Assembly (NCBI GenBank): GCA_910584805.1 | Contig: CAJUCB010000003.1 | Coordinates: 25,873 to 42,365, forward strand | Direction: 5' to 3' | DNA length: 16,493 nucleotides | Source: an uncultured Oscillospiraceae bacterium | Lineage (GTDB): Bacteria; Bacillota; Clostridia; Oscillospirales; Oscillospiraceae | Shown here: one piece after another, positions 1-6,948 of the stretch | Layout: each line of letters starts with the position of its first letter | Position numbering within the stretch: the first letter of the stretch is position 1 | The notes under the pieces: generated by a model | Seen by the model: only the letters and a program-made list of their open reading frames with translations | The model's database searches: none | What the model was told of the DNA's origin: nothing | Program-made: the position numbers and the translations under genes

Positions 1-63
1 GCACAAATACAGCAGGAATATGCTCACCCCCGCCCGGAAGCAGACCTTCCACGGCAAGTCCAT
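1..63 (-). CDS. N-terminus of a membrane protein, cut by window edge (possibly AI-2E family transporter)
   Basis: An ATG at 61-63 (minus strand) is preceded by a good ribosome binding site (GGAGGGGAGGCC directly upstream) and opens a frame of 21 codons to the window edge. The visible peptide starts MDLPWKVCFRAG and runs into a hydrophobic stretch (VSIFLLYLC), which fits the first transmembrane helix of an inner-membrane protein. The start resembles that of clostridial AI-2E family (PerM-like) transporters, but 21 residues are too few to be sure. It lies about 115 bases beyond the polymerase/YolD cassette and a probable terminator, so it is likely a separate transcription unit. The rest of the gene lies outside the window. 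Confidence 0.4.
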   Translation of the reverse strand, partial: MDLPWKVCFRAGVSIFLLYLC

Positions 64-115
64 GGCCTCCCCTCCCTCCATCGGCTCTTTCCCTCACTGA
101 TATGAGCCCATGGGG

Positions 116-144
116 AAAAATAGAAGCCCCACCCCAGCAGGGGC
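116..144 (-). terminator. Probable rho-independent terminator after the YolD-like gene
   Basis: On the minus strand GCCCC and GGGGC (126-130 and 140-144 on the plus strand) can form a short GC stem with a 9-base loop, followed by TTCTATTTTT. It lies about 35 bases past the YolD stop codon and before the next gene start. The stem is only 5 bp, so confidence is moderate. Confidence 0.5.
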
Positions 145-177
145 CGCCCACGTTTCTCCCCTCTCGGTCAGGCTGTG

Positions 178-600
178 TTATGAGAACACAGAGAACAATG
201 CCCCGTCGATCTCCCAGAGGTCATCCATGGGAACCCTCGTCCCGTCTGCCAGGAGAATATACCGTGCATAGGGGTCCAGCTTCTTCACCACACCCCTGGT
301 GGTGAGATAGGCGCCGCCCGCTTTCCGGCCATCCTCCTGGAAATAGCATAGCTGCACCTCCGGCTCCTCCTCTAAATGGGCCAGGAGGAATTGCAGCTTG
401 CGGTCTAAGCACGCCTGTTCCTCCTCCCCCAGCTCCCGCCGCTCCTCTGTCTGCCTGGCCACCTCCTGGATCACCCCATGGTGTCCCGTCAGGGCCGCAA
501 AAGGAGAGAACTGCGCCGCCCGGTCCTGGGTGGACATACGAGGGTGCTTCTTGGACGTGGGGTGGGGTAGGTGTAGGATATCGTCATATCGTCCGCTCAT
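178..600 (-). CDS. YolD-like protein, partner of the Y-family polymerase
   Basis: This 140-residue protein has the hallmarks of the YolD-like family of Firmicutes: DRAAQFSPFAALTGH at residues 26-40, a charged helical middle (about 45-80) and a small beta-rich end with LTTRGVVKKLDP (99-110) and WEIDGALF (129-136). YolD-like proteins are typically encoded next to UvrX/YqjW-type Y-family polymerases and have been proposed to act like UmuD in controlling the polymerase; the biochemical role is not settled. The ATG overlaps the polymerase stop codon by 4 bases (ATGA), so the two are almost certainly co-translated. No signal peptide or membrane segment is visible. The family call is firm, the function is inferred. 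Confidence 0.85.
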   Translation of the reverse strand: MSGRYDDILHLPHPTSKKHPRMSTQDRAAQFSPFAALTGHHGVIQEVARQTEERRELGEEEQACLDRKLQFLLAHLEEEPEVQLCYFQEDGRKAGGAYLTTRGVVKKLDPYARYILLADGTRVPMDDLWEIDGALFSVFS

Positions 601-2120
601 GCCCGGTGCCCTCCCACTTGCCCGTTCCGCTCCCGGGTGGTGGCCCCCTCCAGGAGGTCCATCCCCTTGAGGACCGCATTCTTTCCAAAGCGTTTCTTCA
701 ACGCCAGCATGGTGGTTTGTAGCTGCCGCTCCTGGGCAAGGGCAGCATCCCGCTCCGCCCGCTGCCGTTCCAGGGCGGCATAATCTGTGAACAGGTCCAT
801 TTGTTCCCCAGCCTCAGGCTGCGGAACAGCGGACACCGGCACCACCCGCTCCGCCGTGAGGTAGACCCGCCGCACCAAAAGGCTTTTGTCTGTAATACGG
901 TCAAACAGCGCCAGAACTGCCGCCATGATCTCCTTCGTGGAGGCGGTGGGCTGTTCCAGCCGTGCGGTGCCGTGGGCATGTTTGGGGACAGCGCGGCCAT
1001 AGAAGTCCCGGGTGACTTCTCCCTGGTATGGGATGTTCCCTTGGGACCCTTTGAGGCTTTCCCGGTCATAGCCTAGGGTCAGGGTCACCCGATCCGTGAC
1101 CAGTTCCTTGTCCACCAGGTCCAGGACTAACCATTCCGTCATCTCCCGCACAATCAGCTGGGCCTTTTCCCAGGGGTAGGGGGATTGCAATACCTGCCCT
1201 GTCCCGATACTATTGGACTTTGGCTTGTATGCCTTGATGTCCGCCATGGTACAGGGCTCCCAGCCCCAGGCGTGGTCGATGAGCAGCTCGGCATTGACCC
1301 CGAAGAGCTTGTACAAGAGCTCCTCATTGTAGCGCTCCCCCTCCCCGCCGATGGAGCAGCGGGCCACGTCGCCCATGGTGTAAAGGCCGTGTTGGTTCAG
1401 CTTCCTGGCATAGTTGCGGCCCACCCGCCAGAAATCTGTCAACGGCTGGTGATCCCACAGCAGGCGGCGGTAGCTGCCCTCGTCCAGCTCTGCAATGCGC
1501 ACGCCGTCCTTGTCGGCAGGGATGCGTTTGGCATAAATATCCATGGCCACCTTGGCCAGGTACAGGTTTGGCCCAATGCCTGCCGTGGCGGTAATCCCGG
1601 TCTCCCGGAGGACATGGGCAATCATCCGCCGGGCCAGGGCGTGGGCAGAGCATTGGTAGAGCTTCAAATAGCTGGTGGCGTCGATGAACACCTCGTCGAT
1701 GGAATAGACATGGATGTCCTCCGGCGCGACATAGTGAAGATAGATGCGATAAATTTCCCCGCTGCATGCCAGATAGCGGGCCATCTGGGGCGGCGCGACG
1801 ATATAGTCCAAGGCCAACTCCGGGGAAGCTTTCAACGCTGCGTCATCCCAGGAGGCATCGTGAAACTTCCCCCCTGGCGCCTTGCACCGCCGCTGGTTGT
1901 TGATCTCCTCCACCTTCTGGATCACCTCAAACAGCCGGGGGCGGCCAGGGATGCCATACGCTTTCAGGGCCGGAGAGACGGCCAGGCAGATGGTCTTTTC
2001 CGTCCGGCTCAGGTCCGCCACCACCAGGTTCGTGGACATAGGGTCCAAGCCCCGCTCCCGGCATTCCACGGAGGCGTAAAAGGATTTCAGATCAATGGCG
2101 ATATAGCACTTGTTGTTCAC
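597..2120 (-). CDS. Y-family (translesion) DNA polymerase, UvrX/YqjW/UmuC type
   Basis: An error-prone DNA polymerase expected to copy past damaged bases. From the start chosen here it has 507 residues. Visible catalytic features are AIDLKSFYASVE (8-19, with Asp10) and SIDEVFID (140-147, Asp142 and Glu143), the acidic residues that bind the two metal ions. GIGPNLYLAKVAMD (181-194) is the helix-hairpin-helix/palm region seen in UmuC and UvrX. QMDLF at about 440-444 fits the beta-clamp binding motif, and the C-terminus (GKNAVLKGMD, ATTRERN, QVGGH) is typical of this subfamily. The frame can begin at GTG 2156, but homologs start just before the IDLKSFYASVE block. Two adjacent GTG codons (2123, 2120) follow GGGGAGGGAG, and the second has the better spacing. 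It has its own sigma-A promoter and overlaps yolD by 4 bases. The specific name (dinB, uvrX, umuC) cannot be fixed from sequence alone. Confidence 0.92.
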   Translation of the reverse strand: MNNKCYIAIDLKSFYASVECRERGLDPMSTNLVVADLSRTEKTICLAVSPALKAYGIPGRPRLFEVIQKVEEINNQRRCKAPGGKFHDASWDDAALKASPELALDYIVAPPQMARYLACSGEIYRIYLHYVAPEDIHVYSIDEVFIDATSYLKLYQCSAHALARRMIAHVLRETGITATAGIGPNLYLAKVAMDIYAKRIPADKDGVRIAELDEGSYRRLLWDHQPLTDFWRVGRNYARKLNQHGLYTMGDVARCSIGGEGERYNEELLYKLFGVNAELLIDHAWGWEPCTMADIKAYKPKSNSIGTGQVLQSPYPWEKAQLIVREMTEWLVLDLVDKELVTDRVTLTLGYDRESLKGSQGNIPYQGEVTRDFYGRAVPKHAHGTARLEQPTASTKEIMAAVLALFDRITDKSLLVRRVYLTAERVVPVSAVPQPEAGEQMDLFTDYAALERQRAERDAALAQERQLQTTMLALKKRFGKNAVLKGMDLLEGATTRERNGQVGGHRA

Positions 2121-2182
2121 CACCGCTCCCTCCCCTGGGGATATCAGGGACCACACCCGTCCGTCCCCGTTTTTCTCCCCAT

Positions 2183-2212
2183 ATTATACCCGGGACGCGG
2201 CTGCGGGGTCAA
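2183..2212 (-). promoter_or_regulatory. Sigma-A-type promoter of the polymerase/YolD cassette
   Basis: On the minus strand TTGACC (plus 2207-2212) and a perfect TATAAT (plus 2183-2188) are separated by 18 bases. This is close to consensus and stands out in GC-rich sequence. Transcription would start near 2176, giving a leader of about 55 bases before the GTG start. I see no GAAC-N4-GTTC LexA site over or near it. Confidence 0.8.
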
Positions 2213-2283
2213 CGGAAACCCAGGGGGAAATCTCTGGAAGAAGTGGTTTGCTGTCCTGAAAACAGTATCCCCCCTGCCATACC

Positions 2284-2316
2284 AAACGGGCGGTGCCTGA
2301 CAGACACCGCCCGTTT
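2284..2316. terminator. 12-bp perfect inverted repeat, probable terminator after the SLH/Cys-repeat gene
   Basis: AAACGGGCGGTG (2284-2295) and CACCGCCCGTTT (2305-2316) pair perfectly around a 9-base loop. The feature lies 52 bases past the stop codon of the SLH gene and upstream of the polymerase promoter, so it probably ends the long nusB-to-SLH unit. The uninterrupted T run (2314-2319) is on the plus-strand side; in the direction of the genes only TTT, part of the stem, follows before GG. It may act in both directions. Confidence 0.7.
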
Positions 2317-2367
2317 TTTGTTTCATATTGGTTTTGAGCCGCTGGGGCCCTCTGTGGAGCCCTTCCC

Positions 2368-3417
2368 TCAGCGGCTGCAGTGGGAACCGTGATGCCCGTA
2401 GTTATTCCCACCAGTGGACCAATGGTGGGAGCCGCCCGTGCTCCCATTCTGATAATACCCGTTACAGCCATTGCAGTTACCGGTGCAATTCGGCGTGCCG
2501 TAAGGGCAGTCATAGCCAGCGCAGCCATTACAATTACCCGTGCAATTCGGCACACCATAAGGGCAGTCATAGCCAGCACAGCCATTACAATTACCCGTGC
2601 AATTCGGCACACCATAAGGGCAGTCATAGCCAATGCAGCCATTACAATTGCCCGTGCAGTTCGGGGTGCCGTAAGGGCAGTGGTAGCCGGGAACCGTGTT
2701 GTTCGTCTCCCCGTGGTGGGTCTCGTGGTGGCGGCACAGGCGCAAGAAGGTCGCCGCACTCTGCTCAATGGAGTAGCTTCCATGGGGACCGAAAGCACCA
2801 TTGCCTACGCCATTCATCACCTTGATGTTGGCCACGGCGGCAATGCTGTCCTTGGCCCAGGAGGCTACGGTATTGCTGTCTGTAAAATAGCCAGACAATG
2901 CCGCACCAGCCCCCGCCTCAGACAGACTATTGCCGGTGGCCTTGCTGGCACGGGTCAGCATGACTGCCGCCTCCTGGCGGGTGATGCTGCCCTGGGGATC
3001 AAAGGTCCCTGTCCCCTTGCCGTTGACGATGCCAAGCTCCTTGGCAATGGTGGCCGTCAGGGCGTCCTCGCCATTGCCGCAGTCTGTAAAGGCATAGCGG
3101 ACCTTGCCATCCGCCCCACAGGGCAGCTTGGCTTGGGCCTGGGCACAAAACGTGGCGTAGTCCAGGTCGCTCTGGATGGCCGCATAGCACAGGGCCATCC
3201 GGCAAAAGTCGATCCTGGTGATGGGGCTGCGGTAATCCTCTGGCAGGCTGCTGCTGAGCAGGCCCAGCTCCTCTGCCTGAAGGATCTCCGCCTTCGCCCA
3301 ATCAGAACATTGATGGGAATGGTTTCCATGGTTCCAATGCCGGTAGCTGGCAAACGCCGCAGGGGTTAGGAGCACAGCCACCAGAAGGACCACGAAAATC
3401 CGCCGACATACTTTCAT
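2368..3417 (-). CDS. Secreted SLH-domain protein with cysteine-rich tandem repeats and His-rich tail
   Basis: A 349-residue secreted protein of unknown function. Residues 1-24 form a Sec signal peptide (KVCRRIF, a hydrophobic core, then AFA before Ser24). Three SLH motifs follow, at about 38-82 (SDWAKAEI, SPITRIDF), 108-160 (YAFTD, GTFDPQGSITRQEA) and 177-228 (YFTD, SWAKDSIAAV); SLH domains anchor proteins to cell-wall polymers. A His-rich linker (RHHETHHGE) leads to four 19-residue repeats at 244-319, each with Cys at repeat positions 4, 11, 15 and 18 (CPYG..PNCTGNCNGC). The tail is rich in Gly, Asn and His and ends GHHGSHCSR. Cysteines also occur within the SLH region. The start is one of two adjacent ATGs (3420, 3417) after AAAGGG; the second has the better spacing. 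It lies about 45 bases after tyrS with no terminator between. Metal binding or disulfide cross-linking at the surface is a guess from composition. Confidence 0.85.
   Translation of the reverse strand: MKVCRRIFVVLLVAVLLTPAAFASYRHWNHGNHSHQCSDWAKAEILQAEELGLLSSSLPEDYRSPITRIDFCRMALCYAAIQSDLDYATFCAQAQAKLPCGADGKVRYAFTDCGNGEDALTATIAKELGIVNGKGTGTFDPQGSITRQEAAVMLTRASKATGNSLSEAGAGAALSGYFTDSNTVASWAKDSIAAVANIKVMNGVGNGAFGPHGSYSIEQSAATFLRLCRHHETHHGETNNTVPGYHCPYGTPNCTGNCNGCIGYDCPYGVPNCTGNCNGCAGYDCPYGVPNCTGNCNGCAGYDCPYGTPNCTGNCNGCNGYYQNGSTGGSHHWSTGGNNYGHHGSHCSR
2461..2688 (-). repeat. Four in-frame 57-bp tandem repeats encoding the Cys-rich motif
   Basis: Units on the plus strand lie at 2461-2517, 2518-2574, 2575-2631 and 2632-2688, with no bases between them. 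The two central units differ at a single position (2521 versus 2578), while the outer two have diverged more, mostly at silent or conservative positions. This pattern suggests recent duplication of the central unit. The array is coding (19 residues per unit) and is not a CRISPR. Confidence 0.95.
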
Positions 3418-3464
3418 CATAACACCCTTTCTGTTCAAACCATTGATACAAATTCTCTGTCCTG

Positions 3465-4694
3465 TTAAGAGCCTAAATACGCTTTGTGGAACACCTTCTT
3501 TCCCTTCTTGATTACGACACCCTCTCCGGAAAGCTGCTGGGCGGTCAAGCTGGTGTCCAGGCTGGTGATCTTTTCTCCGTCCACCATCACGCCTCCCTGC
3601 TGGATCAGGCGGCGGGCCTCGCCCTTGGAGGGCACCAGGCCACACTTTAACATCAGCTCCATGATGGAGATGATGCCATCGTTCAAGTCTCCGGCCTCTA
3701 GGGCAGTTGCCGGCATATTGGAGCGGTCCCCGCCATTGGAGAAGAGGGCGCGGGCGGTTTCCTGGGCCTTTTGGGCCTCCTCTTCCCCATGGACCAGCTT
3801 GGTCAGTTCATAGGCCAGGATTTCCTTGGCTGCGTTGAGCTGGCTGCCCTCCCAGCCGTCCATCTTGTCGATCTCCTCCAAGGGCAGGAAGGTGAGCATT
3901 CGGATACACTTCAAGACGTCGCTGTCCCCCACGCTGCGCCAATACTGGTAGAACTCATAGGGGGAGGTCTTGTTGGGGTCCAGCCACACAGCACCCTTAG
4001 CGGTCTTACCCATCTTATTGCCCTCGCTGTTGAGCAGCAGGGTGATGGTCATGGCGTAGGCGTCCTTCCCCAGCTTGCGGCGGATCAGCTCCGTGCCGCC
4101 CAGCATGTTGCTCCACTGGTCGTCGCCGCCAAACTGCATGTTGCAGCCCAGGGTCTGGAACATGTGATAGAAGTCGTAGGACTGCATAATCATGTAGTTG
4201 AACTCCAAGAAGGAGAGGCCCTTTTCCATGCGCTGCTTGTAGCACTCCGCCCGAAGCATGTTGTTCACGGAGAAGCAGGCCCCCACCTCCCGCAGCAGCT
4301 CCACATAGTTCAGCTTCAGCAGCCAGTCGGCGTTGTTCACCATGATGGCCTTGCCTTCGCCAAACTCAATAAAGCGCTCCATCTGCTTTTTGAAGCAATC
4401 GCAATTGTGCTGGATGGTCTCCGGAGTCATCACCTGGCGCATGTCTGTCCGTCCAGAGGGGTCGCCCACCATGCCGGTACCGCCGCCGATCAGGGCGATG
4501 GGGCGGTTCCCCGCCATTTGCAGCCGCTTCATCAGGCACAGGGCCATGAAGTGGCCCACATGCAGGCTGTCCGCCGTGGGGTCAAAGCCAATATAGAACA
4601 CGGCCTTCCCATTGTTCACCAGTTCCCGGATTTCCACTTCATCTGTGACCTGGGCGATCAGGCCACGGGCTTTCAATTCCTCATAGATCTGCAT
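3465..4694 (-). CDS. tyrS: Tyrosyl-tRNA synthetase
   Basis: Charges tRNA-Tyr with tyrosine in the cytoplasm. The 409 residues match the usual bacterial length. The class I signature appears as HVGH (45-48) within GFDPTADSLHVGH. The tyrosine pocket contains QFGGDDQW (187-194), and the KMSKS loop appears as KMGKT (227-231) followed by GAVWLDPNKTSPYEFYQYW. An S4 RNA-binding domain occupies about 350-405. The ATG at 4694 follows an AAAGGAGAG ribosome binding site. The gap to recN is only 42 bases, too short for a T-box leader, so tyrS is probably transcribed from upstream within the cluster or from a promoter inside recN. The SLH gene follows after about 45 bases without a visible terminator. Confidence 0.97.
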   Translation of the reverse strand: MQIYEELKARGLIAQVTDEVEIRELVNNGKAVFYIGFDPTADSLHVGHFMALCLMKRLQMAGNRPIALIGGGTGMVGDPSGRTDMRQVMTPETIQHNCDCFKKQMERFIEFGEGKAIMVNNADWLLKLNYVELLREVGACFSVNNMLRAECYKQRMEKGLSFLEFNYMIMQSYDFYHMFQTLGCNMQFGGDDQWSNMLGGTELIRRKLGKDAYAMTITLLLNSEGNKMGKTAKGAVWLDPNKTSPYEFYQYWRSVGDSDVLKCIRMLTFLPLEEIDKMDGWEGSQLNAAKEILAYELTKLVHGEEEAQKAQETARALFSNGGDRSNMPATALEAGDLNDGIISIMELMLKCGLVPSKGEARRLIQQGGVMVDGEKITSLDTSLTAQQLSGEGVVIKKGKKVFHKAYLGS

Positions 4695-4736
4695 CGGTTT
4701 CTTCTCTCCTTTTTCTCATTCGGATTCAATCTAATC

Positions 4737-6440
4737 TCAGCCCCGCGCCGCCCGGTAGGCCTCAGCCTCTTGCAGCAGTGCTTCCGCCCCCTCCAAAATC
4801 GCGGCAGAGACGGTGGCACCGCCGGTGAGCCGGGCCAGTTCCTGGCGGCGGCCGTCCCGGTCCAGCACCAATACCTCCGTATAGGTCCGGCCCTTCCGCT
4901 CCTCCTTCTGTACGGAGAAATGGGCGTCTGCCATGGCGGCGATCTGGGCCAGGTGGGTGACACACAACACCTGGCTGCCGGCGGACAAGGCACTCATTTT
5001 TTCTGCCACCTTCCCGGCCGCCCGGCCGCTGATCCCGGCGTCTACCTCGTCGAAGATGAGAGTCATGATGCTGTCGTTTTCCGCCAGGACGTTTTTCAGC
5101 GCCAACATGATGCGGCTGAGCTCACCCCCAGAGGCCACTTTGGCGATGGGCTTCAAGTCCTCCCCTACGTTGGCAGACATGAGGAAGCGGACCTCATCCA
5201 TCCCCGTCTCGTCCAGGCCTAGCTGCCCGGCTTTGGGGGCAAAGTCTGTTTCAAAGCGAACCTTGGGCATATCCAACTGCCGCAGCTCCGTCTGGATGCG
5301 CTCCCGCAGGGCCTGGGCCGCCACCTTGCGCTGTTCTGAAAGGGCCTGGGCCTTATCCCGGACCCCTTCCAGCAGCTTGGCCTGCTTTTTTTCCAGCTTC
5401 GCGATACTCTCGTCCGCCAGCTGGATGCGCTCCAACTCCTCCCGGCTGCGTTCCAGATAGTCCAGCATTTCCGTCGTGGTGGCGCCGTACTTCTTTTTCA
5501 GGCGGTAGAGCAGGTCCAGGCGGCTTTCCACCTCATCCAGCTCCTGGGGGGAGAAATCAAAACCCCGGCGCAGCTCCCGCAGGCGTTCCGTGGCGTCCTC
5601 CACGCCACACCGCAGCTCCGTCAGCACCCCAGCCAGTTCCCCTAGCTCCTCTGACAGCGCCGAGACCCGGGAGAGCTGGGCTTCCGCCTCTCCCATAAGC
5701 CCTACAGCGCCGTCCCCGTCGTCACCGCCGAAAAGGGCCAGGCTGGCCCCTTCCACCGCGGCCATAAGCTGGTCGGCACTGCGCAGGAGGGCCTTGCGCT
5801 CTGCAAGCTCCTCCTCCTCCCCGGCGCGGAGGTCTGCCCGTTCCAGCTCTGCTATCTGGAATTGGAGGGAATCAATCCGACGGGCTTTCTCCGCCTCGTC
5901 CATCTCCAAGGCAGCCAGTTGGCGGCGCAGGGTGGATAGGGCCTCATAGTCCTTCCGGTACCCCTCCACCGCCTGCGCCAGGCCACCGAAGCTGTCCAGA
6001 TAGCCCAGGTGGCAGGTCTCGTCCAGGAGCTGTTGTCCGTCGTGTTGGCCGTGGATGTCGATCAACTGCCCCCCTAGGGCCTTTAATTGCAGCACGGTAC
6101 AGGGTACGCCCCCCACCCGGCAGATATTTTTCCCATCCCCCTGAATTTTCCGGGAGATCAACAGCTCCCCGTTCTCGTCTGGGGCGATGCCGGTCTCCTC
6201 AAACCAGGGCAGCTGGGGCAGGTCCCGGAACAGGGCCGTCACCAGGGCGGACTTCTCCCCGCTGCGGATCAGGTCCCGGCTGGTGCGCTCCCCCATCACC
6301 GCGCCGATGGCATCAATGATGATGGATTTCCCCGCGCCGGTCTCGCCGGTCAGCACGTTGAAGCCAGGCCCGAAGGAGAGATCCGCCTGGTCGATGAGGG
6401 CGATATTTTCAATGTGGAGCAGAGAAAGCAAGGTCTCCAT
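4737..6440 (-). CDS. recN: DNA repair protein RecN
   Basis: An SMC-like ATPase that acts early in double-strand break repair. The 567 residues are full length. The ATP-binding head is split as expected. Walker A is GETGAGKS (32-39). A long coiled-coil middle, rich in Glu, Arg, Leu and Ala, runs over roughly 150-370. The C-terminal half carries the ABC signature SGGELSR (437-443), Walker B TLIFDEVD (460-467) and THLAQIA (495-501). The ATG at 6440 lies only about three bases after the purine-rich AAGAAGGGGG, which is tight. A TTG three codons later has better spacing and is an alternative start. The argR-recN order is conserved in Firmicutes. Confidence 0.97.
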   Translation of the reverse strand: METLLSLLHIENIALIDQADLSFGPGFNVLTGETGAGKSIIIDAIGAVMGERTSRDLIRSGEKSALVTALFRDLPQLPWFEETGIAPDENGELLISRKIQGDGKNICRVGGVPCTVLQLKALGGQLIDIHGQHDGQQLLDETCHLGYLDSFGGLAQAVEGYRKDYEALSTLRRQLAALEMDEAEKARRIDSLQFQIAELERADLRAGEEEELAERKALLRSADQLMAAVEGASLALFGGDDGDGAVGLMGEAEAQLSRVSALSEELGELAGVLTELRCGVEDATERLRELRRGFDFSPQELDEVESRLDLLYRLKKKYGATTTEMLDYLERSREELERIQLADESIAKLEKKQAKLLEGVRDKAQALSEQRKVAAQALRERIQTELRQLDMPKVRFETDFAPKAGQLGLDETGMDEVRFLMSANVGEDLKPIAKVASGGELSRIMLALKNVLAENDSIMTLIFDEVDAGISGRAAGKVAEKMSALSAGSQVLCVTHLAQIAAMADAHFSVQKEERKGRTYTEVLVLDRDGRRQELARLTGGATVSAAILEGAEALLQEAEAYRAARG

Positions 6441-6457
6441 CCCCCTTCTTGATGGCT

Positions 6458-6481
6458 GAAGTCCTCGGGTATCGGGACTTC
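6458..6481 (-). other. 7-bp inverted repeat between argR and recN
   Basis: GAAGTCC (6458-6464) and GGACTTC (6475-6481) can pair around a 10-base loop, filling most of the 43-base gap between the argR stop and the recN start. No T run follows in the direction of transcription, so it does not look like a terminator. An RNA processing or stability element is possible. Confidence 0.5.
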
Positions 6482-6483
6482 GC

Positions 6484-6948
6484 TTAATTTTCCAGTTTAT
6501 CCAACATCTTCACAATGGACAGGCACAAATCCTCTGCATCCTTGGTGGTGCGCATGATGAGGATGCCCGTGTCGTCCCCCGCCAGGCTGCCCACCATGTT
6601 TGGAATCTGCATCCCGTCCAGCGCCGAGCAGGCGGCGGAGGCCAGACCGGGCATGGTCTTGAGCACCACGATGTTCTGGGCGCTGTCGAAGGTCGTCACA
6701 CTCTCCCGGAAGATATTGTTCAGACGGCCCGCCACGTTCAGAGAGCTTTTCCGTTCACTGACAGCGTAGCGGTAGGTACCCTGTCCGGTGAGCTCTTTGA
6801 CCAAGTGGAGCTCCTTGATGTCCCGGGAAATGGTGGCCTGGGTGGATTTCATTCCCTTCTCCCGCAGCTTGTCCAGCAATTGATCCTGGGTCTCTATATC
6901 ATATTCCTGGATGATGGAAAGGATCTCAGCGTGTCGTTTGGCCTTCAT
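6484..6948 (-). CDS. argR: Arginine repressor ArgR/AhrC
   Basis: A hexameric, arginine-responsive DNA-binding regulator of arginine metabolism. The 154 residues are typical. The N-terminal winged helix has the recognition segment STQATISRDIKEL (35-47). The C-terminal oligomerisation and arginine-binding domain has GSLAGDDTGILI (120-131), with the paired Asp125-Asp126 that contact arginine in the family. The ATG overlaps the nadK stop by 4 bases (ATGA). No arginine genes lie in the window; the position before recN is the conserved Firmicutes arrangement. Possible ARG-box-like sequences occur at the nusB promoter of the same unit. Confidence 0.97.
   Translation of the reverse strand: MKAKRHAEILSIIQEYDIETQDQLLDKLREKGMKSTQATISRDIKELHLVKELTGQGTYRYAVSERKSSLNVAGRLNNIFRESVTTFDSAQNIVVLKTMPGLASAACSALDGMQIPNMVGSLAGDDTGILIMRTTKDAEDLCLSIVKMLDKLEN

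Noticed and set aside
2120..2220. LexA operator at the polymerase promoter
   Set aside because: I searched by eye for GAAC-N4-GTTC and close variants and found none; a lineage-specific motif cannot be excluded.
1185..2300. Long open frame on the plus strand opposite the polymerase (371 codons)
   Set aside because: It lies antisense to a well-supported gene, has no recognisable family and is expected from GC-rich codon use.
2461..2688. Regular 57-bp repeats resembling a CRISPR array
   Set aside because: The units are contiguous with no variable spacers, keep one reading frame and encode a clear Cys-rich protein repeat.
4695..4736. Possible T-box riboswitch before tyrS
   Set aside because: The gap from recN is only 42 bases, far too short for a T-box, with no leader structure or terminator.
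3771..5222. Long plus-strand open frame opposite tyrS and recN (483 codons)
   Set aside because: It spans two real minus-strand genes and the gap between them; its residues are low-information shadow translation.
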